A stretch of DNA of 64,000 bases from Xenorhabdus poinarii G6 (lineage in GTDB: Bacteria > Pseudomonadota > Gammaproteobacteria > Enterobacterales > Enterobacteriaceae): positions 1,364,001 through 1,428,000 of the forward strand of contig NZ_FO704551.1 of NCBI RefSeq assembly GCF_000968175.1. The letters are read 5' to 3'. Of the stretch, positions 54,438 through 64,000 are shown piece after piece. The notes under the pieces are model-generated. The model worked only from the letters and a program-made list of their open reading frames with translations, did no database searches and was not told where the DNA came from. The position numbers were made by a program, and so were the translations under genes. The first letter of the stretch is position 1. Each line of letters begins with the position of its first letter.

Positions 54438-56507
54438 TCAGGCTCTTGATTCCGGTTGTTCCAGGTTTTTTAAATAATCGTAAACAGCAAGCTGCGCGCG
54501 GATTTTACGCTTATTTCCCCGTGGAACATAGCGATTGCTCAATTCCTTATCAATGTACCGTGCCTTGACGGTATCACTGAATTGGAGTTCCAGGATGTCC
54601 AATACGTTTTGTCTCAGCATGGGATCGAGCAGACAAACCGCCACTTCAATGCGATGGTCAATGTTGCGCGTCATCCAGTCAGCAGAGGACAGGAAAACTT
54701 GTGCATTACCTTTGTTAGTGAAAACATAAACGCGATCGTGTTCCAGAAAACGATCGACGATACTGGTAACCTGAATGTTTTCGCTAAAACCGGATTGACC
54801 AGGAACCAACGAACACATGCCCCGCACCAGAATGCGGATTTTCACACCGGCTTCGGAAGCATCATAGAGGCGATCCACTAATTCCTTGTCAACAAGGTTG
54901 TTCACTTTTAGCGTGATACCCGCCAATTCACCGGCCTGCGCGTGCGCAATTTCCTGAGTAATTAACTGATTGAGCATGGCACGTGAATTTTGGGGTGATA
55001 CCATTAAATTATTGAAGGTAACTGGCCGATAGGGGTTTTCAATAAAGTTAAACACCCGGCGAACTTCATTGGTAATGTCAGGGTTGGCCGTCAGTAAAGA
55101 ATAATCGGTATAAAGGCGTGCGGTTTTTTCATTGAAATTGCCCGTACCGATATGGGCGTAACGAATGATCTTTTCGCCTTCGAGTCGAGAAATGATGAAT
55201 AGCTTGGCGTGAATTTTCAGGCCGGGCGCGGAGAAAATGACATGCACGCCCGCTTGAGTGAGGCGTTTCGCCCAATGAATATTCGCTTCTTCATCAAAAC
55301 GAGCCTGCAATTCCACCACGACGGTGACTTTTTTGCCGTTGTGTGCGGCGTGGATCATGGAATCAATAATGCGTGAATCTTTTGCGACCCGATAGATATT
55401 AATCTTGATCGAAAGCACACTGGGATCGAAAGAGGCCTGACGCAGCAATTCCAGCACATGTTCAAAGGTGTGGTAAGGATAATAAAGCAAGACATCTCTT
55501 TCACGGATCGCGTCGAATCCGTTGCGGAAATGGTCAAACCAGGGATGGCGCAATCGTGGTATCGGTTTGTTCAGAAGATTGCGGTTTCCTTCATTGGGGA
55601 ATTTGATGAAGTCCCTGAAGTTATGATAGCGCCCCCCGGCGATGACCGAGTCATCATTGGATAACCCAAGTTTACTGCGTAATAGCTCCACCATTTCATC
55701 AGGCATATCACGCTGATAAACAAACCGTACCGGTTCCGCCGTCAGCCGTTGCTTTAAAGTCGAAGACATGAGCTCCAGCAGGCTGGATTCCATCTCTGTT
55801 GCCAGGTCATATTCGGAATCGCGTGTCATTTTCATCGAGTAGACGTTCAACGTATCGTAATCGAAGAACCCTTTGAAAATCTCATCCAGCGTATAACGCA
55901 GAATATTATCGATTAATATCATTGATTTGCGTTTTTTGGGCATCTCCGGGGGGAGATTGACGAAACGCGGGACTTTATCGGATGGGATCTCTAACAACGC
56001 GTATTGGGTTGCTTGCCCCCGAATAATTTCAACGGCCAGATAGGTATAATCATCTTTTAAAAATTCAACCAAATTGGTTTCTGAATTGATGACAATCGGG
56101 GTGATATGTGGCCGTAAATGCTGGCGAAAATATTGCCGTAGCCAGATTTGTTGGTTTGGCGATATCTGACGTTCGTTGATTAAGAAAATCTGATTACGCG
56201 CCATTTCCAGTAGCAGATCGTTATAGAGTGCATCGAATTCTTGATCGATTCGGGCAACTTTTGCCTGGATTTTTTTTAATAAATGGCGGGCATTAGTGGC
56301 GTAACCCTGTTCTTCACTGATAAGAATGCGTCTCTTTACATCGGCAAAGCGAACTTTATAAAACTCATCCAAATTATTGGAGTAGATCCCTAAAAATCGC
56401 ATTCTTTCAATCAGCGGGTTACTTTTATCAGCTGCTTCCTGAAGAACCCGCTCGTTGAAAGAGAGCCAACTGAGTTCTTTCTCGGTATAAAGACGATCGT
56501 GGGACAT
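54438..56507 (-). CDS. ppk: Polyphosphate kinase Ppk1
   Basis: The 689-residue enzyme makes polyphosphate from ATP. It starts [19 protein letters not shown]. The autophosphorylated His is in [11 protein letters not shown] or the [11 protein letters not shown] block that forms the active site, together with the second PLD-like block near [19 protein letters not shown]. It sits first in the ppk-ppx operon, near purN-purM as in E. coli, but with speG between. Confidence 0.94.
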   Translation of the reverse strand: MSHDRLYTEKELSWLSFNERVLQEAADKSNPLIERMRFLGIYSNNLDEFYKVRFADVKRRILISEEQGYATNARHLLKKIQAKVARIDQEFDALYNDLLLEMARNQIFLINERQISPNQQIWLRQYFRQHLRPHITPIVINSETNLVEFLKDDYTYLAVEIIRGQATQYALLEIPSDKVPRFVNLPPEMPKKRKSMILIDNILRYTLDEIFKGFFDYDTLNVYSMKMTRDSEYDLATEMESSLLELMSSTLKQRLTAEPVRFVYQRDMPDEMVELLRSKLGLSNDDSVIAGGRYHNFRDFIKFPNEGNRNLLNKPIPRLRHPWFDHFRNGFDAIRERDVLLYYPYHTFEHVLELLRQASFDPSVLSIKINIYRVAKDSRIIDSMIHAAHNGKKVTVVVELQARFDEEANIHWAKRLTQAGVHVIFSAPGLKIHAKLFIISRLEGEKIIRYAHIGTGNFNEKTARLYTDYSLLTANPDITNEVRRVFNFIENPYRPVTFNNLMVSPQNSRAMLNQLITQEIAHAQAGELAGITLKVNNLVDKELVDRLYDASEAGVKIRILVRGMCSLVPGQSGFSENIQVTSIVDRFLEHDRVYVFTNKGNAQVFLSSADWMTRNIDHRIEVAVCLLDPMLRQNVLDILELQFSDTVKARYIDKELSNRYVPRGNKRKIRAQLAVYDYLKNLEQPESRA

Positions 56508-56581
56508 GACTACTCCTTACTGCTCCATTGGGTTTTCCATCGGTCTTGAATGGTTAGTGTTTGATAAACCGGCGTGTCGAA

Positions 56582-57124
56582 CTAGCTTTCACGGGCTTTA
56601 TTGGCGAAATAGTGGCGTTGAAACATACACATTCTGATGGCGGTATGATAAGTGCCGTTGACAAAAAATTCATCGATTAATTCGCCTTCGGTCGTAAATC
56701 CCAATTTATTGTATATATGAATGGCTTTCAAATTCTCTTTATCGACAATCAAATACAGTTTATAAAGATTCAGGACAGCAAACGCATATTCCATCGCCAG
56801 TTTCAACGCCACGGTTGCGTAGCCTTGCCCTTCATAGGCGGGAGCGACGATAATCTGAAATTCTGCCCGGCGGTGGATATAATCAATCTCGACCAGTTCG
56901 ACTAACCCCACTTTGGCGTTCGAGCTTTCAATGATAAAGCGGCGCTCACTTTGGTCATGAATATGTTTGTCATAGAGATCGCATAATTCAACAAAGGCTT
57001 CATAAGGCTCTTCAAACCAATAGCGCATCGCATTGAAGTTATTATTAATTTTATGGACAAAAGGGAGATCTTCCCGTTCAAGAGGACGCAAGTTTACGGA
57101 TGGACTTTCTGAACCACTGGACAT
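56582..57124 (-). CDS. speG: Spermidine N-acetyltransferase SpeG
   Basis: The 180-residue GNAT enzyme acetylates spermidine and spermine to detoxify them. The acetyl-CoA loop is [46 protein letters not shown] is the C-terminal GNAT core. Length and sequence match enterobacterial SpeG. It lies between ppk and purN as a single gene. A GGCACC/GGGTGCC hairpin lies upstream. Confidence 0.9.
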   Translation of the reverse strand: MSSGSESPSVNLRPLEREDLPFVHKINNNFNAMRYWFEEPYEAFVELCDLYDKHIHDQSERRFIIESSNAKVGLVELVEIDYIHRRAEFQIIVAPAYEGQGYATVALKLAMEYAFAVLNLYKLYLIVDKENLKAIHIYNKLGFTTEGELIDEFFVNGTYHTAIRMCMFQRHYFANKARES

Positions 57125-57370
57125 GAGTACCTCAATATTTTTTAAGGAACGACATGAGCGGGCACCTTGCTGATTTCAGGGTGCCACTTCACTGGATTGG
57201 GGGATCGACATGCTCGCGTGACATCCTTGTCTATGTTCCCAGAAACCCGTTATCTCATTGTTGCACATTAAGTTGAAAATGATGGCGTATCAATATAGTT
57301 GATAGTATACCCAATAAACGACAACTTGCATTGTGCGAACGATCAGGCGGCTTAATTTCCCTCGTTGGCC

Positions 57371-58009
57371 TTATTCCGCGGCATAACCTTGTGGTGGGAG
57401 AACCTTACCGTCCATTACCGCTGTATTGTCTTTCATGACCAGACGTTGGTCTAAAAACCAGCCAATCACCAGGGGATAAATACGATGTTCTTGCGCTTGT
57501 ACACGCCCGATCACCTCTTCTTCATTATCCCCGGCAAAAATGGGCACTTTAGCTTGTAAAATACAGGGACCACCGTCTAATTCCTCGGTCACGAAATGGA
57601 CGGAAGTACCATGTTCTTTATCGCCATTTTCTATCGCTTTCCGGTGAGTATGCAGGCCGGGATATTTAGGCAAAAGGGACGGGTGAATATTGAGCAGGCG
57701 GCCATCATAGTGCTGTACAAATTCGGGCGATAAAATTCTCATGTAACCCGCTAAAACCACCAAATCCGGCGCATATTGATCAATGGCCTGGAATAGGGCG
57801 GTATCGTAACTGATACGATCCGCATAGGACTTCGGGTTAATACAATGCGCGGGAATACCGGCCTGTTCAGCACGTTGCAGACCATAGGCTTCCGCATTAT
57901 TACTGAACACCGCCGCAATACAGCCATTAATTCGGTTTTGTTGGCAGGCGTCGATGATCGATTGAAGATTACTACCCTTGCCGGAGACTAAAACGACAAT
58001 TTTTTTCAT
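57371..58009 (-). CDS. purN: Phosphoribosylglycinamide formyltransferase PurN
   Basis: The 212-residue enzyme transfers formyl from 10-formyl-THF to GAR. It begins KKIVVLVSGKGSNLQSIIDAC. The catalytic Asn-His-Asp set lies in LLNIHPSLLPKYPGLHTH and the later VTEELDGGPCILQ stretch. It follows purM by about 115 bases on the same strand. Confidence 0.94.
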   Translation of the reverse strand: MKKIVVLVSGKGSNLQSIIDACQQNRINGCIAAVFSNNAEAYGLQRAEQAGIPAHCINPKSYADRISYDTALFQAIDQYAPDLVVLAGYMRILSPEFVQHYDGRLLNIHPSLLPKYPGLHTHRKAIENGDKEHGTSVHFVTEELDGGPCILQAKVPIFAGDNEEEVIGRVQAQEHRIYPLVIGWFLDQRLVMKDNTAVMDGKVLPPQGYAAE

Positions 58010-58124
58010 GGTGTGTTTTCGCTGAAAAAATTGAGTGACTGGTGTACCCTTATTTCTTTTTGCAAATTACCGCCAATAGAGCGGTAATTTGCAATCAATC
58101 GGGCAGAATATTTATTGGAGCATG

Positions 58125-59168
58125 TTAGACGTCAATCACCACGGGCTGCTTATCTGAATCAAGTTCAGTAATCGAACCGATCTGCCATGCCTTTTCTCCT
58201 GAGGCTTGCAGGTATGAAATGGCTTGCTTTGCCTGATCTTGAGGAAGCGCAATGATCATGCCAACCCCACAGTTAAATGTGCGGTACATTTCATGCTCGC
58301 TGACATGACCGGCTTGTTGCAACCAAGTAAAAATCGCCGGCCACTGCCAACTGTTTGCGTTGATTCTTGCCTGCCTGTTTTCGGGTAAAACCCGGGGGAT
58401 ATTTTCCCAGAAGCCGCCGCCTGTCAGGTGTGAAATCGCATGAACGTCGACTTTTTCAATCAATTCAAGAACAGATTTAACGTAAATTTTGGTCGGGGCG
58501 AGTAAATGGTCTGCAATTGATATTCCTTCCAGTTGGGTCGTTTCTGGATCTGTCTGGCTGACTTCAAGAATTTTACGGATCAGGGAATAACCATTGGAGT
58601 GCGGCCCGCTGGACGCGAGTGCAATCAGTGCATCACCCGCCTGGACTTGGCTGCCATCAATAATGGCTGATTTTTCAACGACACCGACACAAAAACCAGC
58701 AACATCATAATCTTCCCCGTGATACATGCCGGGCATTTCTGCTGTTTCCCCTCCCACCAGAGCGCAGCCTGCTTGTTGACAGCCTTCTGCGATCCCGGTA
58801 ATGACATTGGCGGCGGTGTCAATATCCAGCTTGCCAGTGGCATAGTAATCAAGGAAGAAAAGCGGTTCCGCGCCCTGAACAACCAGATCATTGACACACA
58901 TGGCAACCAAATCAATGCCGATAGTCTCATGGCGTTTCAAGTCCATGGCCAGACGCAGTTTAGTGCCAACGCCATCGGTACCGGAAACCAATATCGGTTC
59001 ACGATATTTCTGGGGCAGGGCACATAATGCACCGAAACCCCCTAATCCTCCCATCACTTCGGGGCGACGGGTCTGTTTTACGACACCTTTAATTCGATTG
59101 ACTAAGGCATTGCCAGCATCAATATCGACACCAGCATCTTTATAGCTAAGAGAGGTTTTGTTGGTCAC
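58125..59168 (-). CDS. purM: AIR synthetase PurM
   Basis: The 347-residue enzyme makes aminoimidazole ribotide from FGAM and ATP. The N-terminal ATP-binding part contains [18 protein letters not shown] and [28 protein letters not shown] and [16 protein letters not shown] lie later. GTG 59168, with GGGAG just upstream, aligns with E. coli PurM; an ATG eight codons earlier is in frame. A PurR box lies 65-80 bases upstream. Confidence 0.94.
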   Translation of the reverse strand: MTNKTSLSYKDAGVDIDAGNALVNRIKGVVKQTRRPEVMGGLGGFGALCALPQKYREPILVSGTDGVGTKLRLAMDLKRHETIGIDLVAMCVNDLVVQGAEPLFFLDYYATGKLDIDTAANVITGIAEGCQQAGCALVGGETAEMPGMYHGEDYDVAGFCVGVVEKSAIIDGSQVQAGDALIALASSGPHSNGYSLIRKILEVSQTDPETTQLEGISIADHLLAPTKIYVKSVLELIEKVDVHAISHLTGGGFWENIPRVLPENRQARINANSWQWPAIFTWLQQAGHVSEHEMYRTFNCGVGMIIALPQDQAKQAISYLQASGEKAWQIGSITELDSDKQPVVIDV

Positions 59169-59232
59169 TGCGTAGCTCCCGGACGGTTGCATTTTTATGA
59201 ATAAAACAGAACGGCGACAATTCTAACAGCCT

Positions 59233-59248
59233 AAGCAAACGTTTGCGA
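59233..59248. promoter_or_regulatory. PurR operator
   Basis: AAGCAAACGTTTGCGA is close to the PurR consensus ACGCAAACGTTTTCGT and nearly palindromic. It lies between the divergent purMN and upp-uraA genes and, by analogy with E. coli, should repress purMN. Confidence 0.82.
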
Positions 59249-59347
59249 TAGCTTTATCTCGGTTTTCCGTGAGAACTTTATGCCAGAAAACCCTGTGTGA
59301 TTGATGAAAATCAACAGATTGCTAGTGGATTGATGTTGAAAAGGCGG

Positions 59348-59367
59348 TATAATCCCGCGATTTTTTT
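59348..59367 (+). promoter_or_regulatory. upp promoter with T-run start region
   Basis: TATAAT at 59348-59353 is followed after CCCGC by GA and seven T residues. E. coli upp has the same GATTTTTTT start, at which UTP levels choose between start sites and drive slippage. The -35 is weak. Confidence 0.65.
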
Positions 59368-59394
59368 ATCTGCCGGCTATATTAGGAGAAACCC

Positions 59395-60021
59395 ATGAAG
59401 ATCGTTGAGGTTAAACACCCACTTGTGAGACATAAACTTGGTCTGATGCGAGATCATGATATCAGCACCAAACGTTTTCGTGAACTGGCCTCAGAAGTGG
59501 GCAATCTTCTGACATATGAAGCAACTGCTGATTTAGACGTTGAGAAAGTGACCATTGATGGATGGTGTGGTCCGGTAGAAATAGACCAAATTAAAGGGAA
59601 GAAGATTACGGTTGTCCCTATCTTACGTGCCGGTCTGGGCATGATGGATGGTGTGCTGGAAAATATTCCCAGTGCGCGAATCAGTGTCGTGGGCGTATAT
59701 CGTGATGAAGAAACGCTTGAGCCTGTGCCATATTTTCAAAAATTAGTGTCTGACATTAATGAACGCATGGCGTTGGTGGTTGATCCCATGCTGGCAACCG
59801 GTGGCTCTATGATTGCAACCATTGACCTGCTGAAAAAAGCAGGCTGCCCGGTTATTAAAGTCCTGGTTTTGGTTGCCGCGCCGGAAGGCATTGCCGCCCT
59901 GGAGAAAGCGCACCCTGATGTAGAGTTGTACACCGCTTCGATTGATGAAGGGCTCAATGAACAGGGATATATTGTTCCTGGTTTAGGGGACGCCGGGGAC
60001 AAAATATTTGGTACTAAATAA
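59395..60021 (+). CDS. upp: Uracil phosphoribosyltransferase Upp
   Basis: The 208-residue enzyme salvages uracil to UMP using PRPP. The PRPP loop is [35 protein letters not shown] and [17 protein letters not shown] are the other family blocks. GGAG precedes the ATG. uraA follows after a terminator-like hairpin. Confidence 0.95.
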   Translation: MKIVEVKHPLVRHKLGLMRDHDISTKRFRELASEVGNLLTYEATADLDVEKVTIDGWCGPVEIDQIKGKKITVVPILRAGLGMMDGVLENIPSARISVVGVYRDEETLEPVPYFQKLVSDINERMALVVDPMLATGGSMIATIDLLKKAGCPVIKVLVLVAAPEGIAALEKAHPDVELYTASIDEGLNEQGYIVPGLGDAGDKIFGTK

Positions 60022-60028
60022 CAGGGAC

Positions 60029-60055
60029 AGCCGGCTGACAAGTCGGCTTTTTTTT
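60029..60055 (+). terminator. Hairpin and T-run between upp and uraA
   Basis: An 8-bp stem AGCCGGCT/AGTCGGCT (one G-T pair) with a GACA loop and eight T residues lies in the intergenic gap. It probably reduces uraA expression relative to upp. Confidence 0.75.
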
Positions 60056-60079
60056 GGTTTCTAGCAAGAGGATATAATA

Positions 60080-61390
60080 ATGACCCGTCGAACTATTGGG
60101 ATAGACGAAAAACCCCCGTTGATACAGACTATTCCTTTAAGTTTACAACATCTCTTTGCCATGTTTGGGGCAACTGTTTTGGTGCCTATTTTGTTTAAAA
60201 TTAATCCCGCAACGGTTTTGTTGTTCAACGGCATTGGGACATTGTTGTATTTGGTGATTTGTAAAGGAAAAATTCCAGCCTATCTAGGTTCCAGCTTTGC
60301 TTTTATCTCGCCCGTTTTATTGTTACTGCCTTTGGGATATGAACTCGCATTGGGCGGGTTTATTATCTGTGGTTTGTTGTTTTGTCTGGTTGCCCTGATG
60401 GTAAAAATTGCCGGGAGAGGGTGGATTAATGTGTTGTTTCCGCCGGCTGCGATGGGCGCTATTGTTGCCGTGATCGGGCTGGAGCTGGCTGGGGTTGCCG
60501 CTGATATGGCTGGTTTACGTCCGCCGGCGGGCAGCGAGGTCAATATGACCCATCTGACCATATCCATGGTAACGCTGGGTGTGACGATCTTAGGTTCGGT
60601 CATGTTCCGGGGTTTTATGGCCATTATCCCCATTTTGATTGGGGTGCTGGTGGGGTATTCGCTGTCATTTTTCATGGGCGTTGTCGATTTTACGCCGGTG
60701 CGTGAAGCACCGTGGTTGGCGTTGCCGACATTTTATACGCCGCGTTTTGAGTGGTTTGCCATCATTACAATTTTACCTGCGGCGCTGGTGGTGATTGCGG
60801 AGCATGTTGGGCATCTGGTGGTGACCGCAAATATTGTACAGAAAGATTTATTGAAAAACCCGGGTCTGCATCGCTCAATGTTTGCCAATGGTTTTTCAAC
60901 GATGATTTCGGGTTTCTTTGGTTCGACCCCGAACACAACGTATGGTGAAAATATTGGCGTGATGGCGCTGACGCGTGTGTATAGCACATGGGTGATTGGT
61001 GGCGCGGCGGTGATCGCAATATTACTTTCCTGTGTAGGGAAATTGGCAGTGGCTATTCAGATGATCCCTGTACCCGTTATGGGCGGCGTTTCTTTGTTGC
61101 TGTATGGTGTGATTGGCGCTTCCGGTATTCGGGTGCTGATTGATTCAAAAGTGGATTACAGCAAGGCGCAGAACTTGATCCTGACCTCTGTTATTTTGAT
61201 TATTGGTGTCAGCGGCGCGAAAATTCAGCTTGGCGCAGCAGAGTTGAAAGGCATGGCACTGGCGACAGTTGTTGGCATTGGCCTGAGTCTGCTTTTTAAA
61301 TTGATCAGTTTTATCCGTCCAGAAGAGCAATATATTCATTCGTCTCTGGAATCAATTGAAAATAATAAGAAGCACGAAGTCAGAGAATAA
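60080..61390 (+). CDS. uraA: Uracil:proton symporter UraA
   Basis: The 436-residue NCS2 permease has fourteen membrane segments. It begins PLIQTIPLSLQHLFAMFGATVLVPIL. The substrate region includes VVIAEHVGHLVVTANI and the GFFGSTPNTTYGENIGVMALTRVYS stretch with its conserved Glu residues. It imports uracil for Upp. It lies downstream of upp on the same strand. Confidence 0.94.
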   Translation: MTRRTIGIDEKPPLIQTIPLSLQHLFAMFGATVLVPILFKINPATVLLFNGIGTLLYLVICKGKIPAYLGSSFAFISPVLLLLPLGYELALGGFIICGLLFCLVALMVKIAGRGWINVLFPPAAMGAIVAVIGLELAGVAADMAGLRPPAGSEVNMTHLTISMVTLGVTILGSVMFRGFMAIIPILIGVLVGYSLSFFMGVVDFTPVREAPWLALPTFYTPRFEWFAIITILPAALVVIAEHVGHLVVTANIVQKDLLKNPGLHRSMFANGFSTMISGFFGSTPNTTYGENIGVMALTRVYSTWVIGGAAVIAILLSCVGKLAVAIQMIPVPVMGGVSLLLYGVIGASGIRVLIDSKVDYSKAQNLILTSVILIIGVSGAKIQLGAAELKGMALATVVGIGLSLLFKLISFIRPEEQYIHSSLESIENNKKHEVRE

Positions 61391-61411
61391 ATTTCATGAG
61401 TTAAAAGAATC

Positions 61412-61445
61412 AGAAAGGGCTTTTTCATCTGCCCTTTCTATTTTT
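61412..61445 (+). terminator. Terminator after uraA
   Basis: A perfect 9-bp stem AGAAAGGGC/GCCCTTTCT with a 10-base loop is followed by A and five T residues. Confidence 0.8.
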
Positions 61446-61572
61446 CTATCATCTTATGATGAAATGTACTGCAAGAATAATCTCCTATTTAAAACCGCGC
61501 ATTCGTTTCATTTATAGCGTTTTTTTGTGGTAGACTTAGCGCTGTTCGTTACCCATTCTGTTTGAGGTGCTT

Positions 61573-62274
61573 CTGAATACACCGTCGCAGCTTTCATTGC
61601 CATTATATTTGCCCGATGATGAAATTTTTGCCAGTTTCTTTGCAGGCGAGAATACCTCTTTAGTAGCTGCAATAAAATTGGCCATTAGTCAATCTCACGG
61701 CAGTTATATCTATTTTTGGTCTCGCGATGGCGGGGGCAAGAGCCATTTGCTGCACGCCGCTTGTGCCGAATTATCCCAACGGGAAGAAGCTGTCGGATAT
61801 GTCCCACTGGATAAACGTGCCTATTTTGTTCCCGAAGTGCTTGATGGCATGGAACATTTATCATTAGTGTGCATCGATAATATTGAATGTATCGCCGGTG
61901 ATCAGGCATGGGAAATGGCGGTTTTCAATCTTTACAATCGAATTGTCGAAATTGGCCGGACGTGTCTTTTGATCACCGGCGATCGTCCCCCCCGGCAAAT
62001 TAACCTGACGCTGCCGGATTTGGCCTCTCGTTTGGATTGGGGGCAGATTTATAAATTACAGCCTTTATCTGATGATGAGAAAATTCAGGCATTGCAACTA
62101 CGGGCAAAATTGCGGGGTTTTGAATTACCAGAGGATGTCGGACGTTTTGTGCTGAAACGGCTCGACAGGGAAATGCAAACGTTATTTAAAACCCTGGATG
62201 AGCTTGATCGCGCTTCCATTGTGGCACAACGTAAACTGACGATCCCATTTGTGAAAGATATCCTTGAGCTTTGA
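61573..62274 (+). CDS. hda: Regulatory inactivator of DnaA, Hda
   Basis: The 233-residue AAA+ protein acts with the beta clamp to hydrolyse DnaA-bound ATP after initiation. The clamp-binding motif QLSLPL is at residues 5-10. [21 protein letters not shown] holds the P-loop, [13 protein letters not shown] the Walker B, and [18 protein letters not shown] the arginine-finger region. The CTG at 61573 aligns with the known E. coli start and has GAGG five bases upstream. A GTG at 61567 overlaps that site. Confidence 0.9.
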   Translation: MNTPSQLSLPLYLPDDEIFASFFAGENTSLVAAIKLAISQSHGSYIYFWSRDGGGKSHLLHAACAELSQREEAVGYVPLDKRAYFVPEVLDGMEHLSLVCIDNIECIAGDQAWEMAVFNLYNRIVEIGRTCLLITGDRPPRQINLTLPDLASRLDWGQIYKLQPLSDDEKIQALQLRAKLRGFELPEDVGRFVLKRLDREMQTLFKTLDELDRASIVAQRKLTIPFVKDILEL

Positions 62275-62307
62275 ATGAATAAAGCGGAAAGAAAACGCAA
62301 TCAGGAT

Positions 62308-62345
62308 AAAAAAGTGATAGAGAATCGTGTCCCTATCACTTTTTT
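62308..62345. terminator. Bidirectional terminator between hda and the ArsC-like gene
   Basis: A perfect 13-bp stem AAAAAAGTGATAG/CTATCACTTTTTT with a 12-base loop serves the two convergent genes, with A- and T-runs inside the arms. Confidence 0.85.
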
Positions 62346-62367
62346 ATTCATTTCCACTGAAAAAGAG

Positions 62368-62724
62368 TCAGAACAGAATCTCTTTAATGTGTTCAGGAGG
62401 ACGCCCCAAACGTGCCTTATCAGCGACAACCACAATCGGGCGTTCTATCAATTTAGGGTTGTTAGCCATCGCCTGCAGCAGTGCTTCCTGGGATAATGTG
62501 GCATCATCAAGATTTAATTCTTGATATCGCTCTTCTTTGGTACGCATTAATTGACGGGCATCGTTGAAACCAAGTTGTTTCAATAATACGGCAAGTTGTT
62601 CTACTGTCGGCGGTGTTTCGAGATAGTGAATGATTGTCGGCTCAATGCCGAGTTCTTCAACCAATTTCAGTGTTTCACGGCTCTTTGAGCAACGTGGATT
62701 ATGGTAAATAGTGACGGGTTGCAT
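62368..62724 (-). CDS. yfgD: ArsC-family glutaredoxin-dependent reductase (YfgD-like)
   Basis: The 118-residue thioredoxin-fold protein has VTIYHNPRCSKSRETLKLVEE with the catalytic Cys near residue 12, and ERPIVVVADKARLGRPPE with the Arg-Pro-ERPI block of ArsC. Whether it reduces arsenate in vivo is uncertain; its E. coli counterpart YfgD sits in the same place next to hda and bepA. It lies 11 bases after bepA on the same strand. Confidence 0.88.
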   Translation of the reverse strand: MQPVTIYHNPRCSKSRETLKLVEELGIEPTIIHYLETPPTVEQLAVLLKQLGFNDARQLMRTKEERYQELNLDDATLSQEALLQAMANNPKLIERPIVVVADKARLGRPPEHIKEILF

Positions 62725-62735
62725 ATAAAAATCCT

Positions 62736-64000
62736 TTAATTTTCATATTGGTTATAACTTTTTTGCAGTTCGCGTAACTGATCAATCCGGGCATCATATC
62801 GTTTCTGCTCGTAGCTGCCCAATTTTGCTAATGCACTGGCCTGGCTCAGTAGTCCTATGGCTGAATCAAACTGAGCTTTTAATGCCATGATTTCTGCATA
62901 AGCCGCGAGTTCCTCCGCGCGTTTTCCTTGTTTTCCTGCGGTATCTCTTAGCAGGCTCCAGCCATTAAGATCGTCAGGGTGATTGAAGGTGTAACGAAAC
63001 AGAAGTTGTGATGCCTGAGAATATTTTTTGTCTGCAAAGTAGGCTCTTGCAAGGAGGATCTGCAATATCGGGCTGTTTTTCTGCGTTTTGAGGGCCTCCT
63101 GTAATCGATTGATAGCGCTGGCGTAGTGCTGTTGTTCGATATCAATCCCCGTCATTGTGTTAATAAACCAAATATTATCCGGTTGTTGCTCCAGCAATGG
63201 GGAGAGTGTTGCTTTAGCCTCGGCATACTTTTTATCTTTAGAAAGTAAAATCGCGCGTCCGTAGGTGGCCGCCAGCCGTTCTTTCGGGGTACCCTGAAGA
63301 TATTTTTTTAACCATTCATCGATATAGGAACGTTGATAGGTTGAATACTTGGTTAAAATACGGACACGGGCGAACAGAAAATCCTGCGATTCAGGGTGCA
63401 TTTTTGTTGGATATTGATTTGCCCTATTGCGGGCATCAGCCAAGCGGCTGTCGGGTAATGGGTGGGTATAGAGCATTTCCGGTAGCTTGGAACTGTAACG
63501 GGATTGATCGGCCATGATCTGCATAAAACCAGGCATACCATGCGGATCAAATCCTGCCCGGTTGAGTGTCTGCATGCCAATGCGATCCGCTTCCTGTTCA
63601 TTTGATTGGGTAAAACTGATCATGCCTTGTTGGAAACCGGCAAGTGTACCGCTAAGTGCCGCCATGCCGGCCTGTGGGCTAGCCATCATCAGCAAGATAG
63701 AACCCAATGCTCCAGCCCAGGCCAGCGGACTGGTCCGTTTTTGTTCTTCCATGAGCCGTGCCAGATGCCGTTGTGTCACATGGGAGATTTCATGCGCCAT
63801 GACAGACGCTAATTCGCTTTCATTGCGGCTATACTGTAATAGCGCCGAGTGAAGAACAACATTACCGCCGAAAAATGCGTAAGCATTAATATTAGGATTA
63901 TTGACAAGATAGAAATGGAAAGGAGTTTTTACTGAACTGGCATGATTAACTAATTTTTGCCCCATATTGTTAATGTATTGCATCAGAAGCGGGTCATAAA
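62736..64000 (-). CDS. bepA: Periplasmic metalloprotease-chaperone BepA (YfgC), 5' end outside window
   Basis: The frame is open to the window edge, so the signal peptide and first residues are missing. The M48 zinc site MAHEISHVTQRH (HExxH) and third ligand in SNEQEADRIGMQ are present. The C-terminal half has TPR repeats (about the last 180 residues of the product). BepA assists LptD assembly and removes stalled outer-membrane proteins. An internal ATG at 63983 is not the start because the upstream DPLLMQYINN still matches the family. Confidence 0.92.
   Translation of the reverse strand, partial: YDPLLMQYINNMGQKLVNHASSVKTPFHFYLVNNPNINAYAFFGGNVVLHSALLQYSRNESELASVMAHEISHVTQRHLARLMEEQKRTSPLAWAGALGSILLMMASPQAGMAALSGTLAGFQQGMISFTQSNEQEADRIGMQTLNRAGFDPHGMPGFMQIMADQSRYSSKLPEMLYTHPLPDSRLADARNRANQYPTKMHPESQDFLFARVRILTKYSTYQRSYIDEWLKKYLQGTPKERLAATYGRAILLSKDKKYAEAKATLSPLLEQQPDNIWFINTMTGIDIEQQHYASAINRLQEALKTQKNSPILQILLARAYFADKKYSQASQLLFRYTFNHPDDLNGWSLLRDTAGKQGKRAEELAAYAEIMALKAQFDSAIGLLSQASALAKLGSYEQKRYDARIDQLRELQKSYNQYEN

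Overview
The window looks like part of the chromosome of an insect-associated member of the Enterobacterales, most likely Xenorhabdus or a close relative in the Morganellaceae. The housekeeping proteins (MdtABC, BaeSR, PurM, Upp, Hda, BepA, FbaB, ThiD, AroP) read as close but clearly diverged relatives of the E. coli proteins, and base composition is moderate. The genus is inferred; no marker gene in the window settles it.

Bases 1 to about 27,460 are the right-hand portion of a large prophage. It is a mosaic. The left part is lambdoid: a MazG-like protein fragment, NinB, NinG, a DUF1133/Q-like protein, a probable late promoter followed by terminators, then a lysis cassette (lambda-family holin, P5-like putative endolysin, Rz with Rz1 nested inside it). 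The rest encodes a contractile-tailed virion: terminase, DUF1073 portal, Mu F-like head protein, DUF2213 protease/scaffold, cement, DUF2184 capsid, connectors, sheath, tube, a tail chaperone pair with a -1 frameshift site, tape measure, T4-like baseplate, spike and a repeat-rich fibre. Cargo genes sit in the gaps: a putative cyclic-nucleotide sponge (Acb2/Tad1-like), a small exported protein, a hicAB toxin-antitoxin pair between terminase and portal, and a glycosyltransferase at the extreme right end. The prophage ends at a displaced 3' fragment of icd (27,468-27,635), as e14 and phage 21 do, so the intact icd and the integrase should lie to the left of the window.

Bases 27,640 to 31,000 are an accessory strip of small envelope genes (a lipoprotein, a DUF2007 membrane protein, a periplasmic protein, a PliI-type lysozyme inhibitor) and an integrase remnant. 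Core genes follow: an AGCS alanine symporter, a SoxS/MarA-like regulator, mgrB (TTG start), aroP, cspC-like, thiD under a TPP riboswitch, fbaB, the CyaR small RNA with a CRP site, trhP, an MFS exporter, and baeR-baeS-mdtC-mdtB-mdtA (no mdtD) preceded by a BaeR box.

From 51,300 to the end come mgtE, ppx-ppk, speG, purN-purM (PurR box), upp-uraA, hda (apparent CTG start), an ArsC-like reductase and the 3' part of bepA. From general knowledge of the E. coli map, the block thiD-fbaB-cyaR-trhP-baeRS-mdtCBA matches one E. coli region and ppx-ppk-purNM-upp-uraA-hda-yfgD-bepA another; here they are joined at mgtE. No rRNA, tRNA, CRISPR array or intact insertion sequence was seen.
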